Origin: Gnetum montanum
Taxonomy: Eukaryota > Streptophyta > Gnetopsida > Gnetales > Gnetaceae
Direction of reading: 5' to 3'
Assembly: GCA_015680685.1 (NCBI GenBank)
Contig: MNCI01037976.1
Span: forward strand, 320,682-382,681
Length of the DNA: 62,000 nt
The position numbers and the translations under genes were made by a program. This document shows, in pieces, positions 11,270 to 20,767 of this stretch; the stretch's first letter is position 1; the number at the start of each line of letters is the position of its first letter. The notes beneath the pieces were generated by a model that saw only the letters and a list, made by a program, of their open reading frames with translations, made no database searches and was not told the origin of the DNA.

Positions 11270-12990
11270 GATCTACTTTGGCTTACAACCTTTCCTCAAA
11301 ATGGGACATTTCCTTTGTTGCAGTTGAGATCCACTAGTGTTAGCATGTCTATGCATATTTGTAGCATATGTGTAGCATATGTGGCCCTTGTTTGTTGACA
11401 TTGTGATGCAAAACCTTCTTGTGTTGCTGGTAGTGGCATATAAGGAGATAAAGAATGAGAATATTGAGGGTAGGATGGATGGTAAGAGGCACATAGTGGT
11501 GATCCTTTAGGGGACGTCATGGGTTGATGGTACACAAGAGAGTGGTAGTGGTGATTGGAAGTAAAGGATGTAGAACTAGTTGGAGAAATAGGATATTAAA
11601 CATAATATTCATGCAGTTTTGGTGGAGATGGATAATTTGGTGATGGCCTCCCCCACCACTATGGTTGCTACCACTACAATTGATTACTATGTTGAGGTTG
11701 GTAATAAGTCCCCCAAGGATGGTACAATTGGTTCTAGGATTGTCTATAATTACCTTGTGGAAGGGAAAATATCTTGAGCATGTGCTTTTGCACAAACTTC
11801 AGATTTAAGGCACTAACCCAATACTCTCATAGATGAACAAGATTGGGCAATGGCCCTTCAGATGGTCATATATGTATATGTCACATCCATTATCTTCTTC
11901 TAGGATTGAGTCTATAGCCTCACTTTCCTTAGACATTTTTTCCATTTGCGGAAAAGTGTTCTTCATTGTTTCTTGGTTCTATATCCTTTGTTGATTTTGA
12001 TCATCTAGATTATTTTGCATGATTTTCCCCTCAACCATCTCAATGAGAGTTGTAACATTTTCACATATCCATCTAGACCTCCTATTAAAATTTACTTCAA
12101 GTTCATCAATAGATTTCTATATCGGCAAGGTTTGCTGTGGAATCACCATTTCAAGAGCCATTTTGTTGTCCTTACCATAGATCTGGACCTCCTTCTATTG
12201 AAGAGTTGAATCCCACTGATATTTCTCAATGTTCTTCCATTTGCATATTTTTCCTTCTTCTTTTTCCACACACTCAATTAGCTCTTTGATCTGAGGGCCT
12301 TAGAGCTCATATAATTGCCCTAGGGCATACATCCCAAGGATCTCTTGTTTCATTACAAAGCCCATCTATGATCTGGAAAAGTTTCCTTTCCCTGAAGAAA
12401 CCATGACCTAGCCATCTATTCAATAAGGCATAATACCTATCTAAGGCCATGTCCAAGGGCTCATGTTGTTCTTACTTCCACTCTTGGATCTATCTTCTCA
12501 GGTTGGACAGTCTTGCATAGATTTGGTATTTCTTGTTGAAAAGTTCTAGTATTGTAGACCATTATCAGATTTAATTTGGTCTTAATGATCTATACCACAC
12601 TTTGGCTCTATTTATGAGTGTCCTAGGAAAGAGATTAAGCTTTTTCTATCCACTTTCAATGTCGTAGAAAGCACAAGCATCATGGAAGGCTTGTAAATGG
12701 TGTTGTGGATCTAAATCATAGCCTCTTGCAAATTTTGGAATATTATTCATGTCAAGCTTAGGTAGATGACTCTTTTTGCGATGCTTACAAGATATCTTAA
12801 CTACCTTTGTGCTATGCATTAGGCTCTTAGTGGCTAGCAAGGGGTTACTATCATCAAACAAGTTGTGAGGGAAATTTCTATCTCTATTTGTTTGATCGTG
12901 ATGATGCTATCTTTAATCCTTCCCATGGGTTCGATTCTAGTTTTTAATTTGACCCTTTAGTGAAGCTCTATTTCTATACCTATGTGCATC
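11270..12990 (-). pseudogene. gag: gag-like capsid gene of the gag-only element
   Basis: Gag would form the virus-like particle that packages the element's RNA. Minus-strand translation shows a retrotransposon-gag pattern: HHLQAFHDACAFYDIES (about 12710-12650), LFPRTLINRAKVWYRSL (about 12637-12587), IQEWK-EQHEPLDMALDRYYA (about 12490-12430), and HGFFREGKLFQIIDGL (about 12395-12350). Downstream (about 11795-11270) the text becomes Pro/His/Ser-rich (PSPPKLHEYY, HPSYPQYSHSLSPYMPLPAT), as in the C-terminal part of some plant gags. There is no CCHC zinc knuckle in the readable part. Several stops and frameshifts break the gene. Confidence 0.65.
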
Positions 12991-13436
12991 TTTGTCAGAA
13001 CTAGACATTGAGGAGGAAGAGGAAGATGAGGAACTCAAAGAATTGCCATGGCTTCTATGGTGTTCCTTGGGGTCCTTTGGTTTATCGTTTCTAGGTTTTG
13101 AGGAGGTCTTAGGCCTTGAGGCCTTCCCTAATTCAAGACTTATGTCATATCCTCCAAGATTTTCTACCTTAGGTGAAGGTAGTCTTTAAGTGTCATCAAG
13201 GTGATCATGATCATAATAAACCCATGCATAAGGTTGATCACTTCAATCTTCTTCATCATTTATCTCGTTAGTTCTCTAATGAGTGTATTCGCTATACAGT
13301 GCTTTGTCACTTCCATGTGGGAGACACATTGTTGTTGGTTCTTGGTGTGTGTAAGCCAATAGTTTCTAAAAGATATATTGTTAATACCTTTTACAATGAT
13401 CGTGTATAATATAACTAATCTAGATAACTAGCATCA

Positions 13437-13454
13437 TCCCCAGCAACAATGCCA
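13437..13454 (-). other. Primer-binding site resembling tRNA-Asp 3' end
   Basis: The minus strand reads TGGCATTGTTGCTGGGGA directly inside the 5' LTR edge with a 1-base spacer. The plant tRNA-Asp type site used by Athila-like elements reads TGGCGCCGTTGCCGGGGA (known family feature). Fourteen of 18 positions agree and all four differences are C/T or G/A transitions. This fixes the orientation of the element as minus. Confidence 0.65.
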
Positions 13455-13455
13455 A

Positions 13456-13531
13456 TGATGAGTAGTGAGGTACCCCTACACTCAACCATATGAATCACAA
13501 GCATTCATGCATGATCCTATCAAATTCTATA
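13456..13531 (-). repeat. Remnant of the 5' LTR (76 bp)
   Basis: The sequence matches the left LTR from TGATGAGTAG through CAAATTC-ATA with only a handful of differences, then similarity stops abruptly at about 13531, where an RTE-type retroelement tail begins. The rest of this LTR (about 770 bp) is missing. Confidence 0.75.
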
Positions 13532-13737
13532 ACTTATCTAAAATTGAAGCCGCTTCAAGACATCTTTTAATGTTTGTATTATATAGTTTGTCTTTTCTTG
13601 TAACATTCAACACTCATCTAAACATTCATATTTTAACCACACTAATTTTTTATTCATGCCTCTTTTGTACTACCAAACATTCAACACTATATAAGATAGT
13701 GGGCTTGATTGCTATCTTGATAAAATTTCTTTTCATG
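13531..13737 (-). pseudogene. RTE-clade reverse transcriptase C-terminal remnant
   Basis: One minus-strand frame with three internal stops reads KRNFIKIAIKPTILYSVECL, then VVQKRHE, KISVVKI, VTRKDKLYNTNIKR and ASILDKL. This lines up with the well-known plant RTE tail (KFYRTAIRP.MLYG.ECW, KMSVAEM, TRKD.IRN). No polymerase motifs of that clade lie next to it. On its high-coordinate side it adjoins sequence of a different LINE type, and on its low side it adjoins the truncated LTR, so it is an isolated scrap about 70 codons long. Confidence 0.75.
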
Positions 13738-13744
13738 ATTGATC

Positions 13745-15600
13745 CACTTTAATAGCATGATTTGTAATAACCGCTTTAATTCACTCTTCTAGTTCATTAA
13801 TAAAAATGTCAAACAATGTTGGTGAAAGAAGATAACCTTTACTCCTATATTACTAAAAAATTAACAAAATTGTGTAGTTGCTTCATCATTTAATCTAAAA
13901 ATTATCTCTTTTTATAAAATTTAGAAGATATTGAGTAAGCTAGAATTAACTTTAATTTTGAAAAGTTTGCCCATAATTGTTCTCTTACAATAGAGTTAAA
14001 TGATTTAGTAAAATCCACAAAATATGTAAGATTAATTAGATGATCTAGTATAGAATGATTTCTTCTAATATCTACTTGATAAATTACATGTTAATTATTT
14101 CCTTTTGTCCAAGATCATAATTTTTTCTCTAAAATGGCACCTAATAATTTTGTAAACTAGTGGATAATCATGATCAATATATAATTATTTATATCTAATT
14201 TGTCTTCTTTTTTAAAAAAATATAACAACTTTACTAATTAATATCAACCCATTTTGAAGTATTTCATTAAGCATTTTCTAAATCTCTCTTTCGACTAACT
14301 CTCCACTACATTTTAATAATTTAGTATGAAATCCTTTTATATTAACAACTTTTCTAAAAGCTAATTTCTCAATTCCCTCTACTTCTTCATCGTTTGCAAG
14401 CTATAAAAAAATTATGAGCAAACAACTAGCTATGACATTTTTCTCAAGATGAAACAAATTTTTGTAGAACCTTTTTATTTGTGCAAATGGAATTTCATTA
14501 CTTAAAGAAACTTTATTTCTAAATAAATTCTAAAACTTCTATAGATATTTCTTTCTCATTTGCATCATATTCTTTTGGTGCTCTTTTAAAAATTTTCGTA
14601 TGTTCTCTCAAATTAATTTTATGTAGTCCTTATTCAAAAATTTTTTATGGCTAACCTTGCTTATAGATAATTTTTCTGAAACCACTTCCTCTTACCCAAA
14701 ACATTTTCTTGCACAATGACAATTTTTACATCCTCTAGTAATATATCTTCTAACTAATCTTCAAACTTTTTAATTTTTAACAAATTTTGTACCTCTTGTT
14801 AAAAAGATTTTATATCTACAACTATAACATGTCTTCTTATTTTATGGCATTGTTCATAGTTAAAAGGCATTACTTGAATGGAAAACTATAGAAAATGGTT
14901 TGAAGATTCTATTAATTTATTACTAACCTAAAAGTCAATGATTCTTGGTATATTTTGAGGGGTGGTTAGTGGTAAATCAACACATGAACATCTTTCTTTT
15001 TGAAAAATAAAATGGAAGCTTGATAGGCATTTTTTAATTTCATTTAAAATGATAAGATCAAGGTCTTTCCCTCATTCTAACATGTGCTTTCCTTTTTCAT
15101 TTGTTTCAATATCCTATGATGTTATTTTCCATCTAATTCAAATTTATTACATATCTAGCCATTCTTGATTACCTTGCACTATAGAATATGAATATCTTTA
15201 ACGAATAATCCTTGTATTAAAGTCATCACATATATAAAATTTATCTTTTAATTTAAGTTTTCTATTTATCTCATCTTAAAAATTATAAAGAGAACATTTT
15301 TTTAAATAAATTTGGTTTGCATAATATGTTTCATCTTATGGGTGAAAATAACAAAAAACAAGGAATACAATGCATTTTCTCTAAATAATCTTCAACCAAA
15401 TAGATTATTTATACTCATCAATCTTTTCCACCTTAATTGCCTTTTGAAGCTTATTTTTTTAAAATACAAGATAATCATTGTAATGGTCTCAAGATCTAAC
15501 ACTTACCACCTTTATTCTATTAAAATTTTTAGAATCTTCTTCTTCCCAAATTTCAAACACTTTTATCAAACTTCTTTAAGAATCCACTATTATATCGTAT
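13745..15600 (-). pseudogene. LINE with endonuclease and reverse transcriptase remnants
   Basis: Non-LTR retrotransposon ORF2 read on the minus strand through many stops and frameshifts. Reading right to left: an endonuclease region with FYICDDFNTRI (about 15236-15204; family motif GDFN.R), then KDLDLIILNE and CVDLPLTTPQ (about 15080-14960); then reverse transcriptase with VDIRRNHSILDHLINLTYFV, then DFTKSFNSIVREQLWANFSK (about 14070-13950), carrying the first catalytic Asp; then LLSPTLFDIFINELEE (about 13824-13779). The motif that would hold FADD is absent because the sequence switches to an RTE tail at about 13740. Same family as the plus-strand fragment at 3090-4420. Confidence 0.7.
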
Positions 15601-17430
15601 ATTCATTTTAGTGGCAATACCACTATCTATATTCAAAAATCCACAATGCAAAGTGTTTAGGCATTTTTTTAAAAATACCTTATTTGTAATTATTATAATA
15701 TACCGTATATTAAGAAAAGCTACCTTAGCCTCAATTTGTGTTTTTTTTACTTTTTTCTATTCTTCATCTTTCTTTGCAAGCTCTTCTTTTGTCAAATCTT
15801 TGTTTATGCAATTATTTTTCCTTTCAAGTTGATATGATTATACCAAACTTTTTCTTGAGTAGCTGAATCACTAAATTTCACAGTAATATGACAAAATGCA
15901 ATATCCATGAGTGTGCATTATTAATATTAAAATTATTTAATCAAAATAAAAGAAGAAAATTATTATTATGCTTACTATATTAAAATAATTACCTCTTCAA
16001 ATGTAACTATGTAGATACAAAGACTAATTTTTCTTATCCATTTTTATTTAACATTTCTATCAATTTATAAGTAGTATTTTTGCAATTTAAATTAATATTA
16101 AATTCTAAATGCTTAATGGACTTTCATATCCATAGTTAAAGTGTTTTTAATGAGATGGTTAACATGTTTAACAAAAGAATAGTTTACTATACTTCAGTAG
16201 AACTTAGATAAACACATGGCTTGGGTAAAATATAGCAATGAATAAAATGTAAGTCAAATTTAGAAAGGAGAAAACTTACTTGTTGAATTACTCTTCATTA
16301 GTAACTATTGAAGATATAATGCTAATATGTTACCACATACTTTATAAAATCTCCATTGCAATATGAGTAAACCAAAATAAATAATAATTGAGCTCTCATG
16401 AACATAGTTAGTAAAGAGTAACTTTATGACTTTCAATGTACCTTGAATACTTTTAAAGAAAATTTTTAAGAATATAGCTTGTATAACATTTGATTCCTTC
16501 TCTTTGAATTTACTATATATATAACTAATGTTTAAAAAATTATAATTATTTATTATTTTTAATTTAAAAGAATTATTAATTATACTTTTGGATTGCAACA
16601 TTCTAAATAGCTATGATCTTAGATTTATTGATCACTATCATGATAATATTTAATGTCATCCTTTAGTGTCAAAGTAAAAGAGTGAATGGTACAAGTTTAC
16701 ATATTTATAACATATAGTTGAGAGAAAAAGGAGAACATTAAAATGAGTAAATAAGAATCATAGGTTTTTATATTTTAAAACTACAATAGAATGATATATT
16801 ACATATTTATGTTATATAATTATGTATTTTTTTAGAACATGAGAATAAATATTTAAAAATTTTAAAAATTAAAGATATAACTTATTAAAAGAGACAACGC
16901 CATTATAGACTAAATTGCATAAAGTATAATGGGTGAGTAGCCATGTTAAAAAATGTTATTAAGACAATTCATAGGAAAAAATCTTATATCCTAAAAAAGG
17001 ACTTTGAAGATAATTTGTAATTATATATAAATGTCATTACAAATCATATATTATTTTAGTACATAGACTAACTACCATTCATTCATAATGGGTGTAAACG
17101 TAAATGATATTCCTTAGATAAGGCTTCTAGGGCTCCATCCTTTAAGGATAATTACTATAGTGTGCATATCCTCTGGAGGGTTGATCATGTATAGCTCAAT
17201 TATACTTAGATTGCTCCATAACATGCTAAAGCCTAAGCTTACAAGATCAAATAATATGCTCTTTTCTAGAAGACTCAATTCCCCATCCTGTTTCTTAAAT
17301 TTTTCATCTTATAAGACATTATTTTTTGGTGAAGAAAGAGTTCAAAGAGCTGACTTATAGATATATATATTATAAAAATATTATATTTAATATACATATA
17401 CTTGGTCGGTTTGTTACTCTCTGGAATCGT
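15601..17430. other. AT-rich sequence, nothing recognised
   Basis: Short accidental frames only (15611-15832 plus, 16305-16601 minus, 17160-17360 plus). None resembles a known protein and all follow long A/T runs. The first few hundred bases may be the eroded 5' end of the LINE. Confidence 0.5.
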
Positions 17431-18360
17431 TGAAGCAACTCATGCGTGTGATATAAAGCAGCCTAGCAAGCCAAATCAAATTAACAAAATTATGACATGA
17501 CATCATATAGAGTGTGCTTTCATGTAAGATTCAAAGTTAAGCATGCTTGAGCTGTACTTCCTGAGAAGTGCACTTTTGAAATCGAACGGGTGCAAAAGAT
17601 TTATAAGGTGTCGGAGGTAATTAAAATTCTTTTGGTTTCGCAAATCACTTACTTTTCTGGTTTTGGACCAGAAACATGTAAATCTAGAAGTGAAATAAAA
17701 CCTCTATGTTTCATCATACAATGATCAAAGGATTTCAGTATTAACAACTAATCAAAGGTATTTAGTGTCTAACAAATGGTCATATAATATTGAAAGGAAA
17801 ATAAGAAAAACGCGGAGTGTTCCTGAATGATCTACATCAAACAAAGGGTAGAAGACAAATCTTCGGTCTCCATTTTTCTGCACATACCCAATGACGTACA
17901 ACGATTTCCAAAGGACAGCAATCCTCAACTAATCCACGTTGCAAGACCCTGAACCTGGACATCTGCACAGAAACTTCAACCACTACTTGAACATTTAAAG
18001 TCATGATAATAGTCATAATATTATCTATCTTTTTTCCTCCAGGCCTTCATGTCATCATATTTTTCCACTGTTCAACAACGCATGCGTGAACAAAATCATA
18101 AAATACTATTCATCACAGCCACAAATCCATTAAAATAATATTCAACTACTTCTTCATAAAATATTCAACTACTTATTCAAACAAACACATGAAACATAAC
18201 CAGCCGTTTTTTTTCTTCAAATCACAAACATGAGCCATGACAGTACATCAAAGTGATGCAACTAGTTGCAGCTTTTGTCCTCAAAGTTGGATTTGATGTC
18301 GCTTTCTCTTTCCTGTTCAAGTAAATGATGTACCACTAAGTAACTAGTAGGTTTTGAATC
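17431..18360. other. Left flank of the MIR160 island, no gene seen
   Basis: The composition is more balanced than the transposon debris on either side, with no tandem repeats and no retroelement motifs. It holds no frame with protein character. It is probably unique sequence downstream of the MIR160 transcript. Confidence 0.4.
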
Positions 18361-18922
18361 CCATATTTTATTCATCCTCAAGGTTAGATGGTCGTTGTAA
18401 TGTCGTCTTTACCAGCGTCTGTGATATATAGCAGAGCCGTGCAGTAGTTGTCATTGGAAATACACCAAACCCATAAAAACTTTTGAGTAGCGATGTGGCC
18501 CTACTCCGCCAAAGAAAACATGTCCGCTAACAGTTTCAAGAAAAGTCATGTATCAGAAAATAACAGATAATGGGTAGCTTTCAAACTTTTGAATGAAGGT
18601 TTCCTGCTATTTCAGGTGAAATATGGAGAATAAAATATATTCGTTCCTTCTAGGTTATGGTGATGATGACTACTACACTAAGGTATCTATTAGGATCTTC
18701 AGAATTGCTCTCTCTGCGATCTTTGTGGTTGAAGCTCATCTCGGTGATGACTTTCAGAATAATGCTGCTAATATTCTGCTTTGGGTGGCAGAATGTGTGA
18801 TGGAGTTGTGCTTCCAATCATGAATGAGTTTCTTCACTTGTTCTGGCTTGCTGAAGAGATTATATCTGATTGTCTTGGTGCACACAATGAATATATTCCT
18901 CTATCTGTTTAGGGTATCTTCA

Positions 18923-18940
18923 CTGCAGTGCCCACTTAAA
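18923..18940 (-). promoter_or_regulatory. Candidate 3' splice site of the MIR160 transcript
   Basis: The minus strand reads TTTTAAGTGGGCACTGCAG followed by TGAAG, preceded by a T-rich stretch (TATTTTTCTTG). With the donor at 19167 it would define an intron of 245 nt that contains the hairpin. Confidence 0.35.
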
Positions 18941-19074
18941 ACAAGAAAAATATTTCCACATTTATGGTCCAAAGAAAAAAACATGAAATCAACAGGATCA
19001 TGGTTTGCAATGGTTAATAAAGAATAATCAAAGTTAAAAAAAATTAAGCAAGAAGAAGGAAAGATAGAAAACTG

Positions 19075-19095
19075 TATGCTTGACTCCTTGTAAGC
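19075..19095 (-). ncRNA. miR160*: miR160 star strand
   Basis: The minus strand starts GCTTACAAGGAG and ends TCAAGCATA, positioned to pair with miR160 with 2-nt 3' overhangs. It resembles the known miR160* form GCGTATGAGGAG...AAGCATA, sharing both the length and the central AGGAG, with changes typical of a less constrained strand. Confidence 0.88.
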
Positions 19096-19136
19096 CACCT
19101 ATAAAGCCAATCAACAAAATGAATGAACTTTGCATG

Positions 19137-19157
19137 TGGCATACAGGGAGCCAGGCA
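19137..19157 (-). ncRNA. miR160: Mature miR160 (21 nt)
   Basis: The reverse complement of 19137-19157 begins TGCCTGGCTCCC and ends CTGTATGCCA, identical over all 21 positions to the canonical plant miR160a. It begins with T(U), which favours loading into AGO1. A chance match of this length would be extremely unlikely, and the paired star arm confirms it. Confidence 0.96.
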
Positions 19158-19161
19158 TACA

Positions 19162-19167
19162 ACTTAC
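19162..19167 (-). promoter_or_regulatory. Consensus 5' splice site next to MIR160 stem
   Basis: The minus strand reads ACACAG/GTAAGTTG, an excellent plant donor. The first intron base would be 19167, and the hairpin base (19161) starts right after the GTAAGT, so the whole hairpin would be intronic if the site is used. Candidate acceptors are TTTATAG within the hairpin loop (about 19099) and the T-rich site ending at 18923. Confidence 0.55.
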
Positions 19168-19924
19168 CTGTGTTCTTTTATGCAGCAGCCAGGGATAGAG
19201 AGACCACAGATTGATTTAGTAAGTCAGCCATAAAAATCTTTCTTTTGGATGAGGACAGCATCCATGCAGCCAAAATCCTGATGGCTGCATCTACTGCTGC
19301 TGAAGCAAGGATTCAGCAGGAGGAGGTTGAGCCGCCCCGCCCTCTCACACACCTGCTGAGTCCAGGGACTATTGTTGAAAAGGGGAATAGATGATGATGA
19401 ATCTTATTAGGGTTTTGCGCATACTTGGGGAGGAAAGCAAGAGATGAGGTATCCAATATCTGTCCCATCCCTGAATGAAAATGGAGTTTCAGCAGCAGGC
19501 GGTGGAGCGGGGGTTGATGTTTGGTAATGAGCAGTAGAATCCACAACCAACAACAGAATAATATGGGGAAAGATGAGATCAAAGGCAGCAGCAGCAGGTG
19601 AGGTGAGGTAATGGTAGTGGCCAGTGCCACTTGTGGGGAGGGGGGATTGTAAACATGGGAATGGAATCCACAGTCCAGAGAGAGTCCCCTTCAGTTGACT
19701 TTGAGCCTAAAACGAGGCAACGACTGCAATTTATGGTGGGAAGGAATGTCTGTCAAGCTGGCAAGCCCAATTGTTTATTGTTTCAGAGTGAGGATGCTGG
19801 AGGGACTCGAGAAAGTGGAAGGCATGGTCGGTCCTACACTGCTTTCAAGACAGCAGGCAAACAGAAAGAGAAACAGTTCTCCATGTGGCTGTACAAGAGC
19901 AAGATGGACATGGACTCAATGGTT

Positions 19925-19934
19925 TATTTATATA
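19925..19934 (-). promoter_or_regulatory. TATA box of the MIR160 promoter
   Basis: The minus strand reads AGGTTATATAAATAAACC, a strong TATATAAATA box about 770 bp upstream of the hairpin, a usual distance for plant MIR genes. It is the best TATA element in the island on this strand. Confidence 0.6.
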
Positions 19935-19991
19935 ACCTTTCTCTAAGTAAAACCTGAAATTTTCCCTTTAATTATGGCAATGATCATGCCA

Positions 19992-19997
19992 TGTCTC
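19992..19997 (+). promoter_or_regulatory. AuxRE core TGTCTC upstream of MIR160
   Basis: TGTCTC lies 58 bp upstream of the TATA box relative to the minus-strand transcript. This is the classical ARF-binding core. Because miR160 targets ARF mRNAs, a site here would allow feedback. A single hexamer can occur by chance, so its function is inference. Confidence 0.4.
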
Positions 19998-20013
19998 CAA
20001 GGCAGAAGACGAT

Positions 20014-20046
20014 TGGAGGGAGAGGGAGAGGGCGAGGGGGGAAGCT
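20014..20046. promoter_or_regulatory. Purine-rich (GGGAGA) tract, CT-rich on the MIR160 strand
   Basis: GGAGGGAGAGGGAGAGG and following purines form an asymmetric tract about 80-110 bp upstream of the TATA box. A second GA-rich tract (AGAGAAGAGAGAGAGAAAG) lies at about 20238-20256. Such (GA)n/(CT)n tracts are bound by BPC-type GAGA factors in plants. Their role here is inference. Confidence 0.35.
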
Positions 20047-20746
20047 CACCGGGCATGGAATGGAATGCAATGAAAAACCAGTAGTCAGGGCAAACCACCA
20101 GCTTTTTCTTTTTAAAAAGGAGGCAGAGAATTGCACATCGATCCACATTGAGCTTTGACTGCTTTTTTCATTGATTCCTGAAAAAACGGTTTGACTAATG
20201 ATAACCCTAAGCAGCAAGTGGGAAAATCAGCGGAAAAGAGAAGAGAGAGAGAAAGAGGTGGTTACCAAATTGACCACGGCTTCGTTATTCCACAGATTTC
20301 AAAAACCTTTTTTGCCCATTGCCACCCATGACACAAACACTTACTAAAACAAACCCAAAACCATGATTTTAAATCATTCAATTTCCGCCACAATCGCTAA
20401 CCTTAACCAAACAAGCATCCACAAAAAACCAAGTGAACCCAACCAAAGAGAATGAACATGGACAAAGAAATCACACCAAGCATGAAAAAGAGACGAACGA
20501 ATCCCCAAAACCAATGCCAAGAAAAACCCAACTACACCACTCCTTCATTCATATGGTCAACCCAAAACACATAAACAGGATGGGGCACAACAGTAATTTA
20601 GTCATGGGGAGCTAGTCTTGAAAAGTTAAACTACTCACATTCCAACCACACTCTGTGACATTTGTCCCATGAGGGATTTCAGCTTTAATTTGGTTCTTCT
20701 ACTTTCCCCATCACCACCACCACCTCCTCTTGCTGATCAGGATTGT

Positions 20747-20767
20747 GATGATGATGATGATGATGAT
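20747..20767 (+). repeat. (GAT)7 microsatellite
   Basis: Seven perfect GAT units. On the minus strand they create a run of His codons in an otherwise unremarkable frame. Confidence 0.95.

Larger units (their letters stand above)
5132..13531 (-). mobile_element. LTR retrotransposon, gag-only, Asp-tRNA-type primer site
   Basis: Minus-strand element of about 8.4 kb. The same LTR terminus occurs in the same orientation at 5132-5210 and 13456-13531. Immediately inside the right copy is an 18-nt primer-binding site. Reading leftward, the interior holds a gag-like gene (about 12990-11270), a long poorly coding spacer with a promoter-like patch, and a second ORF with coiled-coil character (about 8874-6200). 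No protease, reverse transcriptase or integrase motif was found anywhere inside, although these are easy to see in the other elements of this window. It therefore looks like a non-autonomous gag-carrying element using another element's enzymes. The primer site suggests the gypsy superfamily (Athila/Tat-like), by analogy only. Confidence 0.65.
19073..19161 (-). ncRNA. MIR160: MIR160 precursor hairpin
   Basis: Foldback of 89 nt on the minus strand. The 5' arm carries mature miR160 and the 3' arm carries its star strand. Aligned by eye, 26 stem positions contain three mismatches and one G-U pair, with no bulges. The loop of about 37 nt (about 19099-19135) is AT-rich. This matches the known layout of MIR160 genes throughout land plants, where the mature strand is on the 5' arm. 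DCL1-type processing would release a 21-nt duplex with 2-nt 3' overhangs, exactly as the two arms are placed. miR160 guides cleavage of mRNAs for ARF10/16/17-type repressive auxin response factors (established knowledge). Neighbouring sequence contains no other known miRNA. Confidence 0.95.
18360..19905 (-). ncRNA. MIR160: Putative MIR160 primary transcript region
   Basis: Inferred extent of a Pol II primary transcript running leftward. The start is set about 25-30 bp after the TATA box at 19925-19934. The end is set at an AATAAA-type hexamer on the minus strand (18367-18372). A consensus donor CAG/GTAAGT (intron from 19167) and an acceptor with a T-rich tract ending GCACTGCAG (intron to 18923) suggest one intron that contains the miRNA hairpin. 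The roughly 730-nt first exon is C/T-rich, contains an AAACCCTA-type box (about 19410-19417), and holds only a 105-codon frame of low-complexity composition (19630-19313), which is treated as non-coding. Ends and splicing are predictions only. Confidence 0.45.

Noticed and set aside
13465-13752. Plus-strand frame of 95 codons
   Set aside because: Shadow of the minus-strand RTE tail, which has clear family motifs.
19313-19340. Second miRNA (miR171-like TTGAGCCGCCCCGCC)
   Set aside because: It shares only the first bases with miR171 (TTGAGCCGCGCCAATATC), and no star arm or foldback was seen.
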